The notes under the pieces are model-generated. The model made no database searches and was not told the origin of the DNA. It saw only the letters and a program-made list of their open reading frames with translations. Both the position numbers and the translations under genes were made by a program. From Montifringilla adamsi (taxonomy: Eukaryota; Chordata; Aves; Passeriformes; Passeridae), in contig JAGGNK010012003.1 in NCBI GenBank assembly GCA_017590115.1, positions 1,554,345-1,618,344 of the forward strand: a DNA stretch of 64,000 nucleotides. The letters run 5' to 3'. Of this stretch, positions 49,140 through 60,000 are shown piece after piece. The stretch's first letter is position 1. Every line of letters begins with the position of its first letter.

Positions 49140-49890
49140 GGAGGAGGCTGGATCCATCCAGGGACACTGAGGGAGCTGCTGGAAATGCTCCCTGAGCCCC
49201 TTTCCATCATTCCCCAGCAGCCCAGGCTGGCTGGAGCTCGCTGGAGGTCAGCAAATGTGACACCCACCTCCAAAAAAAAAGAATCTGAAGGGGAATGCAG
49301 GGAATTCCAGACCTGCCCTTGGTGCCAGGCTGTGGAGCAGACCCTCTGGAATGCCATCACGTGGCAGGGATGGGACAGGCAGGTGATGGTGCACAGCTGG
49401 CAGAGATCCACCAAAGGCAGGTCCTGCCTGACCAACCTGATCTGCTCCTGACGGGGTCAGGGTGGCAGGAAAGGCTCTGACACCGCTTCCCACAGGATTC
49501 TCCTGGGGAAACTCACGGCTTGGATGGGTGCACAGCTGGTGGAACACTGGCTGGGGCCCAGGGAGCGCTGGGGAATGGGATCAGAGCCAGCTGGGGCTGC
49601 TCACCTGTGCTGCTGCTGCCCGGGCTCACGCTGGGGCCACTCCTGGTGACATCTGCACATCTTCATCAGCGGTTGGGTGAGGAGGGTGGGACAGCAAGAT
49701 TGGATCTCAGGAAAAACATCTTCACTGAAAGGGCCACCAGTGGTGGAGTCTCCATCGCTGGGGCACTGACCAGAGTGTGGCTGTGGCACTTGGGGACAGG
49801 GCTGAGTGCTGGCTTTGGCAGTGCTGGGCTAACGGTTGGACTCGCTGATCCTAAAGCTCTTTGCCAACCTAAACAATTCCTTCATTCCAT
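49140..49890 (+). mobile_element. Decayed CR1 LINE copy: reverse-transcriptase segment to 3' end
   Basis: In CR1 sense the segment contains GGGAGCTGCTGGAAATGCTC, CCCCTTTCCATCATTCCCCAG, GTCAGCAAATGTGACACCCA, GGCAGGTCCTGCCTGACCAA, CTCTGACACCGCTTCCCACA, GGATTCTCCTGGGGAAACTC, then GGGGCCACTCCTGGTGACAT (RT motif region), CAGGAAAAACATCTTCACTG and a tail CTAACGGTTGGACTCGCTGA with CTTTGCCAACCTAAAC. The order matches CR1 ORF2 RT and 3'UTR, but with several internal deletions and frameshifts. It cannot make a working reverse transcriptase. Confidence 0.85.
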
Positions 49891-51639
49891 GTTTGGATTC
49901 CATCAGCATTGCGGCAGCAGCTACCTTGTTGTTACTCACGTGGCTGCTGTCTTTACAAACACAAAGCAACTGTCTCTGTCATTCTCATGACAAAAACAAA
50001 TGTATTCTGGGGAAAAAATTAATTTATTCTTTTCATATATACCTTTCTTTTCTCCTCCATTTGCCCAGGAATATCAAACAATCCTATTCAGTAAAACCAG
50101 ACACACAAATTTGCTATAATTAATGCAAATGGATTTTACTGAATTGTACTTTGGTTTGAGGAGTTAAAGAGGTGGGACACTCTTCAGCTCTGTCCCTCCC
50201 CTGATGTTTTATTGTGACAGGACAAGTTTCCTTAATGCCACATTTTTGCCCCATAAAAATGGGCCATAAACTTGCAGCGCCAGAAAATTAGGAACGTCCT
50301 GTAAGAAAAACAAACCAATAGAACAATTTAGTACAAAACTGAGCGGTTTTGTCTTTCTGTGACTCGCAGGAGCTGCAGCTGCGCTGGGATGGGTTCAGGA
50401 CTTGGCTGACTTGTGTCTGCACCCGCCAGGGCTCCAGGTAGGAGCAGATCCTGCTGGAGCAGGGAGCATGGGCATGTTTTGGAGTCACTCCCTGCAGGGG
50501 CTGTTCAGCAGGTACAGGAGGCCAACAGTGGCACTGAGTCAAAATAGAGGCTGCAAAGATATTGCAGAGCTGACTGCACCTGGTGTAGAGGGAAATAAAG
50601 ATGTCAGTGCCCTCCCCTTTCCCCATCACTTGTCTCATATTTCTGAGATACAGGTGTGTGGTTACTGTGTAAACAGAGCAAAGATTTTTCTTCTAGGCTA
50701 ATAAGCTGCATGTTTTGGTTTAGTTGGTTTTCTTTTTTTTTTTTTTTTCTTACAGTATCTCTGCCAAATTACAAAAGCTTAGAGTGTGAACTCCTGCACT
50801 TCCACACCCCTGTGCTCACTTGGGAGAAAGGCTTTGGTTTCTGAGCCAGGATTCAGTCAGAGCCTGCCCCTCTGGCAGCTCTGCCTCAGCCTTTTCTGAA
50901 TTTATTTCAGACACTTATTTTTGTCTTGCCCATGCACCATGTAATCCACCAACAGTCAGAGCATCTTAAGTCAACAGATAGTGCATGAGCATGAAATTGG
51001 TGCTTGTTTTTACTGCCCCATTCACCAATCTGTTGTGATGATCCAGGTAGCTCTGGCTGTGATCATTGATTTTTGCCAGTAATTGGTGGGGGGGAACTGC
51101 CCTATCTGCACCCTAAAAGTCCTCAGAACTAACCCTGCTGATGCTGCTATCTGCCACAGAACCTGGGCGATAAAAACATGACACAAAGGTTATTTTGGGT
51201 TATGTCCACGGGATCTTGTGGGCTGCTATTTCTGCTGTGCCAGCTGCAGCTCCCAGTGCCACAGGAGCGCTCGCTGAGGTCTGAGGAGAAAAGCAAAAGC
51301 ACAGGTGTGAGGAGGCTGCCATTGTCCAGCTGTGTTATCTGTGATGCAGACAAGTGATTTATGATTGCAGGTTTCGTGTAGCAGCAGTGACATTGCCAGA
51401 GGTAAGAGCAAGGAGGAAAACTCAGGCTCCCTTCGGGTGACAGACCAAAGGAAAGAGGATCCTTTTTCAGCTTCCTGGCAAGTCTCATCAGGAGAGTCCT
51501 AGAGCAAAAAAGAGAAATGTGGCTTTCCTTCTGCAGTCACCAAACTGCCCCAGACTAACCAGTGCTCACTGAAGTCCTCACTGGGAATGCTGGTGGCAGC
51601 CCAGCTAACTGGAGCACTCTGCACATACCCTGCTGCTCT

Positions 51640-52030
51640 ATCCCGGCAGGTTCCAGCCGCGCTGTGCCCGTCTCCGAAGAATTCTTTATTAGGGTGTCCC
51701 ACGAAGGTTCTCAGTGACAGCTCTTCTGCCGAACCAGGCAGAATTAGGGGTTTTTATACCCTACAGAGGTTTTGAAAACTGTCCAATAGAAAGGGTCAGG
51801 GAAAAGTGAGCTATAAGCTTACAGAGAGTTAAGCAAGGGTCCGAAAGGTGGAAGAGAGGGGCTTCTGAGGCCCAGTCATCGTGACTCGGCATTTCCCGGC
51901 TCAGGCTTCTGACCGCCAAGGAGGCCTTGCAGGCCCTGGGCCTGCTGCACTGCTCTCCCCTCCCATTGTGCAATTCCTTATTCGTGTGCTCTGTTTTCAC
52001 GGGCAACCCTGACCACTTCTCCTTGTGCCT
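51640..52030 (-). mobile_element. Candidate retroviral LTR (U3-R-U5)
   Basis: On the minus strand GGTATAAAAACCCC (TATA at 51758-51751) is followed about 65 bp later by CCTAATAAAGAATTC (AATAAA at 51690-51685), then a GC-rich stretch with CGGAGACGGGCACAGCGCGG. This spacing of TATA box, start site and poly(A) signal is typical of an LTR. No internal retroviral coding lies next to it, so it would be a solo LTR. Outer boundaries and target-site duplication were not found. Confidence 0.5.
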
Positions 52031-52960
52031 GATGGAAAGGAACAAGAATCAGCAGAATGAATGAAATTTGGGTTTCTGAACTGGGAAATTACTGAAATTC
52101 CCTTCCAAAGAATGGAAAGTCCTCGATGGGGGGAAATTGGAGTTGCTCTCCTCCTCATGGACTGGACAGGGATCAAGGGAAGTGAGGAAATTCCTGGAGT
52201 GCTGCTAGGTGGGCAGGACCTGAAGTCCTCTGAATGGTATAAATTGGAAGCAGAGTAAGTTTCTGATGGTCTAACTAATTCTAGTTCATATTTCAGGTGC
52301 AGTGGCAACTAAAAGTAGTTGTGATTCATTGTTAGATCACAAATACCTCACACAGGCATCCAACATCTGAGCCTTGAAGCAGTTGAATCTGGTCTGATTC
52401 ATAAAAATAAATGTGTTCAACCCTTGAATTAATCATTCTGGTCCTTCTCTATTTTCAAGTTCATTTGGTTTTGCCGCTTTGATTTTTTTTTCCCCTTTGG
52501 ACAATTTTCATAAATGTTATTAAATGACTCTGCTGCCCTGCATTGCTTTTGAGATTTTCCCTTGTTCCATCCCTTTTCAAGGGAGTTTTCCAAGGAAAAT
52601 CAAGACCAGCCCAGGTGCTTGGCCTGGATTTGGGGACCCTGGGCATGGCCTGGTGCAGTGTCTGCAGCCAGGAGGTGACACGTGGGGAGGGAACCTGCAC
52701 CTCCTGCATGGCACCTGCATGGTTTCGGTGTGTTAATATGATTAAAGGATAAATAATGCTAAATGTCTCCTTAATAGGAGAAAATACCCAGCATTGACAG
52801 TAGTGATTAAGTTCCATTAAACAGTTGTTAGTTTGGACACCAGGTGATTAGTACATCCAAACCACTTCATTTCCAGACTTTGGCACCTTGCTCATTACTA
52901 ACTCAAGCCATAAAGTTCAGTGAATCAAGTTGTAAATAGTTTTATAGGTCCCATGTTGGG

Positions 52961-52961
52961 G

Positions 52962-53009
<48 letters not shown>

Positions 53010-53169
53010 NNNNNNNNNNNNNNNNNNNNNNNNNNNNNNNNNNNNNNNNNNNNNNNNNNNNNNNNNNNNNNNNNNNNNNNNNNNNNNNNNNNNNNNNNNN
53101 NNNNNNNNNNNNNNNNNNNNNNNNNNNNNNNNNNNNNNNNNNNAAAAATTTTAAAAACCCCAGTTTGAG

Positions 53170-53212
<43 letters not shown>

Positions 53213-53220
53213 AAAAAAAA
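52961..53220. repeat. Poly(A) tract containing an assembly gap (53010-53143 are N)
   Basis: About 49 A run into 134 N, then AAAAATTTTAAAAACCCC AGTTTGAG and another run of about 41 A. The gap is inside a homopolymer, so its size, and whether the two A runs are one, are unknown. Confidence 0.98.
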
Positions 53221-54670
53221 ATTGAGGGTTGTGAAATTCCTGGATGATTTCAAGTTAGGTATTTCTTAAGTCCTCGTGTTTCTGCTTTCTGTCCTTTAGT
53301 TATTCATCATTGCAGAGGGTTTAAACTCTGTTTCTGCTTTGGCAAGCACTAAATCCAGTGGGCTAGTTGAGAGCAGAGAGTTGTATTCCTAAAATGAAAT
53401 AAACCAAATGGAGAGAGGGCTGCACACAGCTGCCAACATGCCATAGTTATCCACGGGAGGAATTTCCTCAAGGACACAAGAGGAACAGCTTTTACAACTC
53501 CTGGAGAAAGATCCACAGTTACCCACATGCTGCTAATTATTGAATAAAACACAGAACCTCATGTTTCTGTTTGTTTGCTGAAAATAATTTTTACCTTTTT
53601 GAGAATTATTTCATGTTCATTTTATGATAAGGTGTCCTTCCAAGTAGTTTTTGTTTATTTACTTTTATTTTTAATGAAAGTTTAGGAATTGAGTTGTATG
53701 TCCTGGGCATATTTCAAGATGTCAGTGCTATACAACAAGGCTCATTTTAATACCTCTTAAGTGACTGGGAGCACATTTTTGGTTTCTCCAAAGCAATTTG
53801 AGGATTAGAAAGATGTTCTGGCTTCATCCTGGTTCAGCTTTCAAATTGCCATGTGTCCTGTTAAGTCTGTTTATGATTTCAGTGACCCTTGCATCACTCC
53901 CATGCCACTTTACAAATTGCTGCTGGGGTGTTTATGGCCAGGTGCCTTTCCCAAATGTAAGCGAATTTTCAGGCTCCTGCCCAGAAACCATCAGCTTTTA
54001 TGGTGTGGTCACAGAAATGGTGTGTTTTTACCAGGGCAAGGCCTCCCTGCTCTCTCAGAGTGCATGTGTGTGCCTGCAGAAACTCCGTGTGTGTGCAAGG
54101 CAAGGCAGGACAGCTCCGTAACTGCGGGGAGAACGAGGAGGTGACTCCGAGTCACCCACTTACTCACTGCTGGAAACCTGTATTTTGTGGTTTTGCAGAG
54201 CAGTTTTTTAGGCCAAGGCAGGCAAAAAAAGACACAGGTCCCCTCCTCGTTGCCAAATTTATCACTTGTGGAAAGCAAACTTGGTGTCAGCTGGGAGATG
54301 AGGAGCTGCAGTGGGAATCCCAGCTGAGCACAGCAGGTGCTGAGCTGGCAGTTTCACAGCAGATTGTGAAATTTGATCTCACAATGGGAAATGGAGCCAC
54401 TCCTTGAGGGCAATATCTGGAAACATAATGGGGAACCACCCTTCAAAGGTGATCCGGGTAATAATGGGGCTTAGAAACACTTTCTACCTGCTTTGCTTAG
54501 AAAATTATGAAAATTTTTAATAGTGTTACTGGTTTTTGCACAAGCACACTATATTTAGCCGTACCTCGACTGGTCCTGAGCTCAGACACACCCAGGGCAG
54601 TGAACTGCCCAGTGCCACTGCAAGGTGAAAACTGGTCATGGAATTCTCAGTTCTCCTTGTGTCCTGTTTG

Positions 54671-54749
54671 CTCTCTCTCTTCTCTTCTCTTCTCTTCTCT
54701 TCTCTTCTCTTCTCTTCTCTTCTCTTCTCTTCTCTTCTCTTCTCTTCTC
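54671..54749. repeat. (TCTTC)n pyrimidine pentanucleotide microsatellite
   Basis: About 15 perfect TTCTC units on the plus strand between 54676 and 54748, flanked by CTCTCTCT. Confidence 0.95.
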
Positions 54750-56915
54750 CCGATATTTTTTCTGGAATTTGGGCATTTTTACACCCTCTGAGTGACTCCC
54801 ACTGCAGACATTCCCTGGTAAATCTGTCCTCACCCATGTTAATGAAGGTGGAACACCCAGCATTAATGCCTTGGCCCCATGACACTCTGTGCTACTTGAT
54901 GTCTCCCTCCTTTCTTCTTGAGATTGGCATAAAGATTGCACCTGTGCTCCTGCAGGTACTTTATGCACACCACAGCCTCTGAATAATGTAGACTAATAGA
55001 AAAGACTTCAAAGAGCCATAACAGAGTTTTAAAAGGGCTGGAAGGAGAGGCAGATGGGAAATGTTATAAGAATTCCACCTTTCCTGCTTAGCTAAGCAGT
55101 AATTTAGGAGGACATGTAAAGTCTACAGGAGTATTTCAAAGAAAACAAAAAGCAAACAAAAGCAGAGCACACTGCCCTGATGCTGGAGACAAAGGGAGGG
55201 AGAAGGGAGAGGCTCTCGGCAAATCATCTGCTCCAGTTTGGCATTTTTAAGTCCCCAGACAGAGGGTGAGCAGAGTAATGAAAATATTTAGAGAGATTTG
55301 GGTGTTGTTTGGTAGAGGTAAACCCAAAGGGAAAGGAGAGTGGTGTAGCATTGACCTGAGCAAGTCATTATGTGATTGACATCTGTTACCCAGGAGCTCA
55401 TTAGCAACAGAGAATAAATGCCTTTCCTTCTGGAGCTGTGGAAATTCTGCTGGATCTCTATCTCACATCAAATTAAAACTCTGTCAAAGCCACAGGAGGA
55501 TTAACACCAGGCTGTTCTTTCCAAGACAGTGATTTCCACAGCCACTGGAACCATCAGTGCTGAGGAATTAATGACCAGCAGACACCAGAATTATCTGGAT
55601 CTTTGGAACTGGAAAAAAACTGCAGCAAGTCAATGAATTTGGACATTTTATTAATCAAAAATATATTGCACGCTGCCCTCCTCTCCTAATAATTAGGGTA
55701 GAGAAATTAAAAAGAAAGATTTTGAGGAGAACATATTGTTTTAGAGTGAAATTCCCTCATTTTCACTCTCATGGAAGCAGTGTGGAGATCCCACCAGAGT
55801 GGATTTCAGAAATGCACTCTGTGCAGAATTGAAGCAGGTAACAACAGAACAAAGGTTTCAGAGCAAACTTCAGGGGCACACGTTGAGTAACTGCTCTGCC
55901 TGAACTCAACCTCATTTATGGCAAAGTGCTTTTGGCTATTTGTCAGTTTGGTCATTAGGAATTTATCTGCTACTGAAAGTCAGCTCCAGCAGAATAGGGA
56001 TTAGATATGGAACAGGATTACATAAGAGGCTTTTACAAAGGAAGATCTTGGGCTGCACAGTCCGAGAAAATTTGACTCAGTAATAATAGCAACATAATTG
56101 CTACTTTAAAGATAAGAGAAAATCAACTATGCTGATTTCTCTGATTATTTAAAGATATTGTAAGTGAGAACATGGACAAGCAGTTGATACCTGGAGGACA
56201 GAAGCAGTGATTTATAATTAAAAAAACCCTAAACTCTAGAACACGGGTAAATTTAAAAAAAATCTTTAATTCAATCATACATACTTTAGGACACAGGGAT
56301 TCTTTCCTTTTCAAGGAAAGGTCTTACCATGAACTTGCAGGCTGTGATCTGACATAAATAACAGCAGGGGTGGATGCTCTGGGAGAAAATTCATCTTTTA
56401 CCTTCCTAACAAGGGGACTGCAAATAAATATATTTCAAAATAGGAGGGGCTGACAGTGATTTTTCACACAACACCCAGCTTGCTGTCAGTGCCAACAGAG
56501 TGTATAACAATCATGTGCAACTTGAACATTTATACATACACAGGAGAGTTGTGGGAGCACAGGTCTGTGCACTAAATCAGGAACCCAGAGTCTCTCTCCT
56601 TCCTTTTCTCTATTCACACCTCTCTCTTTTTTTTCTTGCTGCAGATTTCAGACTTACTGGAAAAGCACTGGGGGCAAACACCCCTGAAGAGGCAGAAAAC
56701 CTAAAGGTGGAAGGGCTGGAAAGCCAAAAATCACCTCATCCTCCTGCTGGAGTGACAAAACCCAACAGCAACAGGGCAGTTTTACTGCTGTTTCCATTGG
56801 GAGGATTTACTTGTCCTTTTCCCCAGAACAGGCTTTTCTCTAAACCTCTGTGGGTGACAGCCCTGCTGTCCTTGCAGCTGTGGCAGGAGCAGTCCTGGCT
56901 CTGTCTGTCCCCAGG

Positions 56916-57047
56916 TCACAGGCAGGTCCCTGTCCTGTTTGCCCACGATGGGAATGTCTGCAGCTGGAACAAGGATGAAGCCCAGGTGTTGATGGCCATA
57001 GTTATGGTCAGGACTCCCAGGATGTTGAGTACAAACCCAGCTTTGGC
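56916..57047 (-). CDS. SLC13A2: SLC13A2 last exon and stop
   Basis: 132 bp encoding AKAGFVLNILGVLTITMAIN (last membrane span), TWASSLFQLQTFPSWANRTG and TCL, then TGA. FPSWA and a following N-x-T sequon match the human C-terminus (FPSWAQSNTT). The protein ends about 14 residues sooner than the human one. The acceptor is CTAATCCTAG. Confidence 0.92.
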   Translation of the reverse strand, partial: AKAGFVLNILGVLTITMAINTWASSLFQLQTFPSWANRTGTCL

Positions 57048-60000
57048 CTAGGATTAGAAAAGAGAAGGGTTGTTAGCAGCCCTGAGCACTTTTCTCCTTC
57101 CTTGATGGTTAGGATGGTTTGCATGGTTTGATTTTCTCTTTGGCCAAAAAGAGAAAATTTCTTTTCTCTCCACCAAATTATATTTAAGCTGGATTTCTTC
57201 ACAAATATAATTTGTATAAAGGGAAAGGTTTCCATTGGATACAACTCTTAAAACTTGAAGTCCCAAACCCTTTTAATCCACTTCTCTTCTGACCTGGTAT
57301 TTCTCTCTAGTGTCACTTTGGGTTTCTTCTTGGATCAATTATAAGTTAGGGAAGTTATCAAGAGACAGGCACTGCTGTCCTTGCATCTTTAGTGACTTCT
57401 TGAGGCATCAGGGCACCCGGTGAGATGTGCCAGGCTGTTCTCTGTCCCTGTAGAAGGACTGCCCAGGTGACAGGGCCCTTTGACACCCTCATGCTCTGCA
57501 TTTGGGTTTTTCAAGCAGTTAGACATTGACATCTCTTATTATAAAATCTTCAAGGGGCCCTGGCTGTTCTTTAAAGGCTCATTAGCACCTTTCTAAGATT
57601 CTCAGAGTGTATTAGAGACAGTGTGACCCTTTATTAATGCACACACATCTTCTTTCCACTTGACATAAGCCTGGCCCACTGACTTTCTAACGCTCCCCCG
57701 AGAAGAACCATTAGGAAAAGGAGAGATCAAACCTAGGGGTGAAAATTCTGGAAAGAAAGTGTTGTTTTGTTTTTTGGTTTTTTTTTTTTCCTTACCATAT
57801 CAATAACCCTGAGCTGTCCATAGGAGAAGACAATGGCATTGGGAGGAGTTGCCACGGGGAGCATGAAGGCCAGCGATGCAGAGAGTGTGCAGGGCAGCAT
57901 GACATAGAGAGGGTTGAGGCAAATGGCTTCAGCCTGTGCACAAAAAGAGAGCAGAGATGATGGGTTTGACACCCAGAAATGCACAGAAATCTGGTTGTAT
58001 TTGTCCATGTCAGAAGGCTCATTCTTCCCCAAACACTGCAGCCACTCATTTTTTGGTGCTGCTTCAGACACTTCTTTACGCAGCAAATGCAATAATTGAT
58101 TTTGTGGTCAGGGCTTTGTATAAATGGATAAATAATGCTTATATTCAGCTCTAAACCCTGGTTAAGAAGAAAATTAAATTATCAGGGGAGGCAGGTGAAG
58201 CTCTGGAGGTGAGAGCTTTAGTTTAAGGGCCGGCTGGAGTCTGTGGCCTATGCAAAAAGATTTTGGAGGAGCTCATTCCAGTTTGTGTCTGGAACCAGCT
58301 TTTCAGTTTGCAGAACTCTGTCTAGCCCAGCAACAGGAATCTCCTGTGGAAATGCAGAAGTCTGAATTAGGTCATGCTATCACCTTCAGAGACTTCTGCA
58401 AGGCCTTGGTGAGGGTGAAATACAGTCATGGAATGTTGCAGGCAAGGAAATGCTGCTGCTGCTGTCTCCGTGCAGAACAAATTGGAAAAAACAAGTCCAG
58501 CTGGCAGTGACCTCATGTTCAGGCCAGAAGGGAAAGTCTTCATATGCCAACGAATTTAATCCCTTTGCTTTTCCCCAGCAATGATTTCAGAAAGGTTGAG
58601 CTAAGCACGGTGTGTGTCCGTATGTGCACACACAGATTTTTGTTTCAGGTCTGGTACCCCTGATGGGATACAGGAACCAGTGCTTGGCTTTGCCAGCCAG
58701 TTAGTTTTGCCAGCTGAGGAGCTGAAAACTGTCCCTATAGGAGTATTTCGACATGCTGGGACTCACCATGGAAGCCAGAATGGGGAGGAAGAGGGTGGTG
58801 GTGGCCACGTTGCTGGTGCACTCGGTGAAGGTGGCGATGAGGAGGCACAGCAGGAAGGCAATGGCTGGGGGAGGGATGCTCTGCAGAGGGGTCAGTTTGG
58901 TGCCCAGCCATGCAGACAGACCAGATTCCTGCAGGAGAGCACAGAGAGATGCCAGGTTGGAGAGGGAAGAGCCACACCAGTGTTCTGTTGCAGTTCTCAT
59001 GCCAATTCAGCCCTCTCTTCTCAGAGCAGTTCTCATGCAAGCTGCAGGAAAACACAGCCAGTGCTCACAGACAGGATTGTTCAGGAAGTTAAACAAACAA
59101 ACAAACAAAAAAAATCAACATCATTTCCCATGGAGATCCTGCATTTTTAGTGCATTAATAATTATGTCTCTCTTCAGATCATTACTTGTACATGATCAAT
59201 ATTTGAGGTGCTTTTTTATATATAAGTGAAGATATTTGAATTAATTTCCTAAAATATTTTAATATAAATCTTATCAGATGCTGTAGTGATTTGATGTCAT
59301 TTCATCACATTGTCTGAGATCTTGATAACTGTCTGAATCTTTTCACACCCTTCATCCTTGTCAGTCACTGGGAAGTAGCAGCATCCTCCCTGTCATTCTG
59401 GACTTTCTGCAGCAGCTTTTATGTATTTGGTTATTTATTCTAGGATAAATTAAAGTGATTTCCTAAATATTTTGTTTTCCAAACATGTACTTTTCCATTT
59501 TAATGTTGGTCTTTGAATTCTAAACTAATATTTATAGGCACTTGAAGCCTTTTAGAATTTCTTTGTTGCCTAATAAATGGATTGTCTGTTCCATCACTTA
59601 AATCATTATTGAAAAATAGTGTAGCACTGGACTTATTCCTGCAGATGTTTTTTACCTGCTCCTGAAGTTTCTCTAGCAAGCTCTACATTTCTTTTCTAAT
59701 AGTTTAATTTAAATCCTATTTCCATAAATCCTTGGTTCGAAATACTTTGGAGACCCCTCCTGGGTAAACCATCTCATCATGCTGGCTGCGCCAATTACAC
59801 TTTATTTAAAACAACCTTTAATGTGTTGGGGCAGTTTCTTAATCAGCCAATTTTCCAGAAACACATTTAATGGTGCTGCCCTGATTGGCACAGGGAACAA
59901 CCAGGGTTTGATGCCAGCACTCCAGGGATGGTCCCGCTGCCAGGAGCTGGGAAAAGGAACATCTGACGCTCCGGGTGTGCCCTCTTGTGTCCTGGGAGAG

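Larger units (their letters stand above)
40351..56915. other. Region between FOXN1 5' end and SLC13A2 3' end, no coding gene recognised
   Basis: About 16.5 kb. It contains a SINE-like tail at 41.2 kb, CR1 pieces at 43.6, 46.3, 48.7 and 49.1-49.9 kb, an LTR candidate near 51.7 kb, long T or A runs at 44568, 45893 and 52961, the assembly gap at 53010-53143 and a TTCTC microsatellite at 54.7 kb. SLC13A2's 3'UTR must occupy the last part, below 56916, but its end is not resolved. Confidence 0.6.

Noticed and set aside
49520..49990. 156-residue plus-strand open frame
   Set aside because: Lies in the decayed CR1 copy; open by chance across joined fragments.
56500..57051. 183-residue plus-strand open frame
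   Set aside because: Overlaps the antisense of the SLC13A2 last exon and its 3'UTR. No family resemblance.
58614..59229. Plus-strand open frames of 158 and 178 residues
   Set aside because: Antisense of the SLC13A2 exon at 58767-58928, extended by chance.
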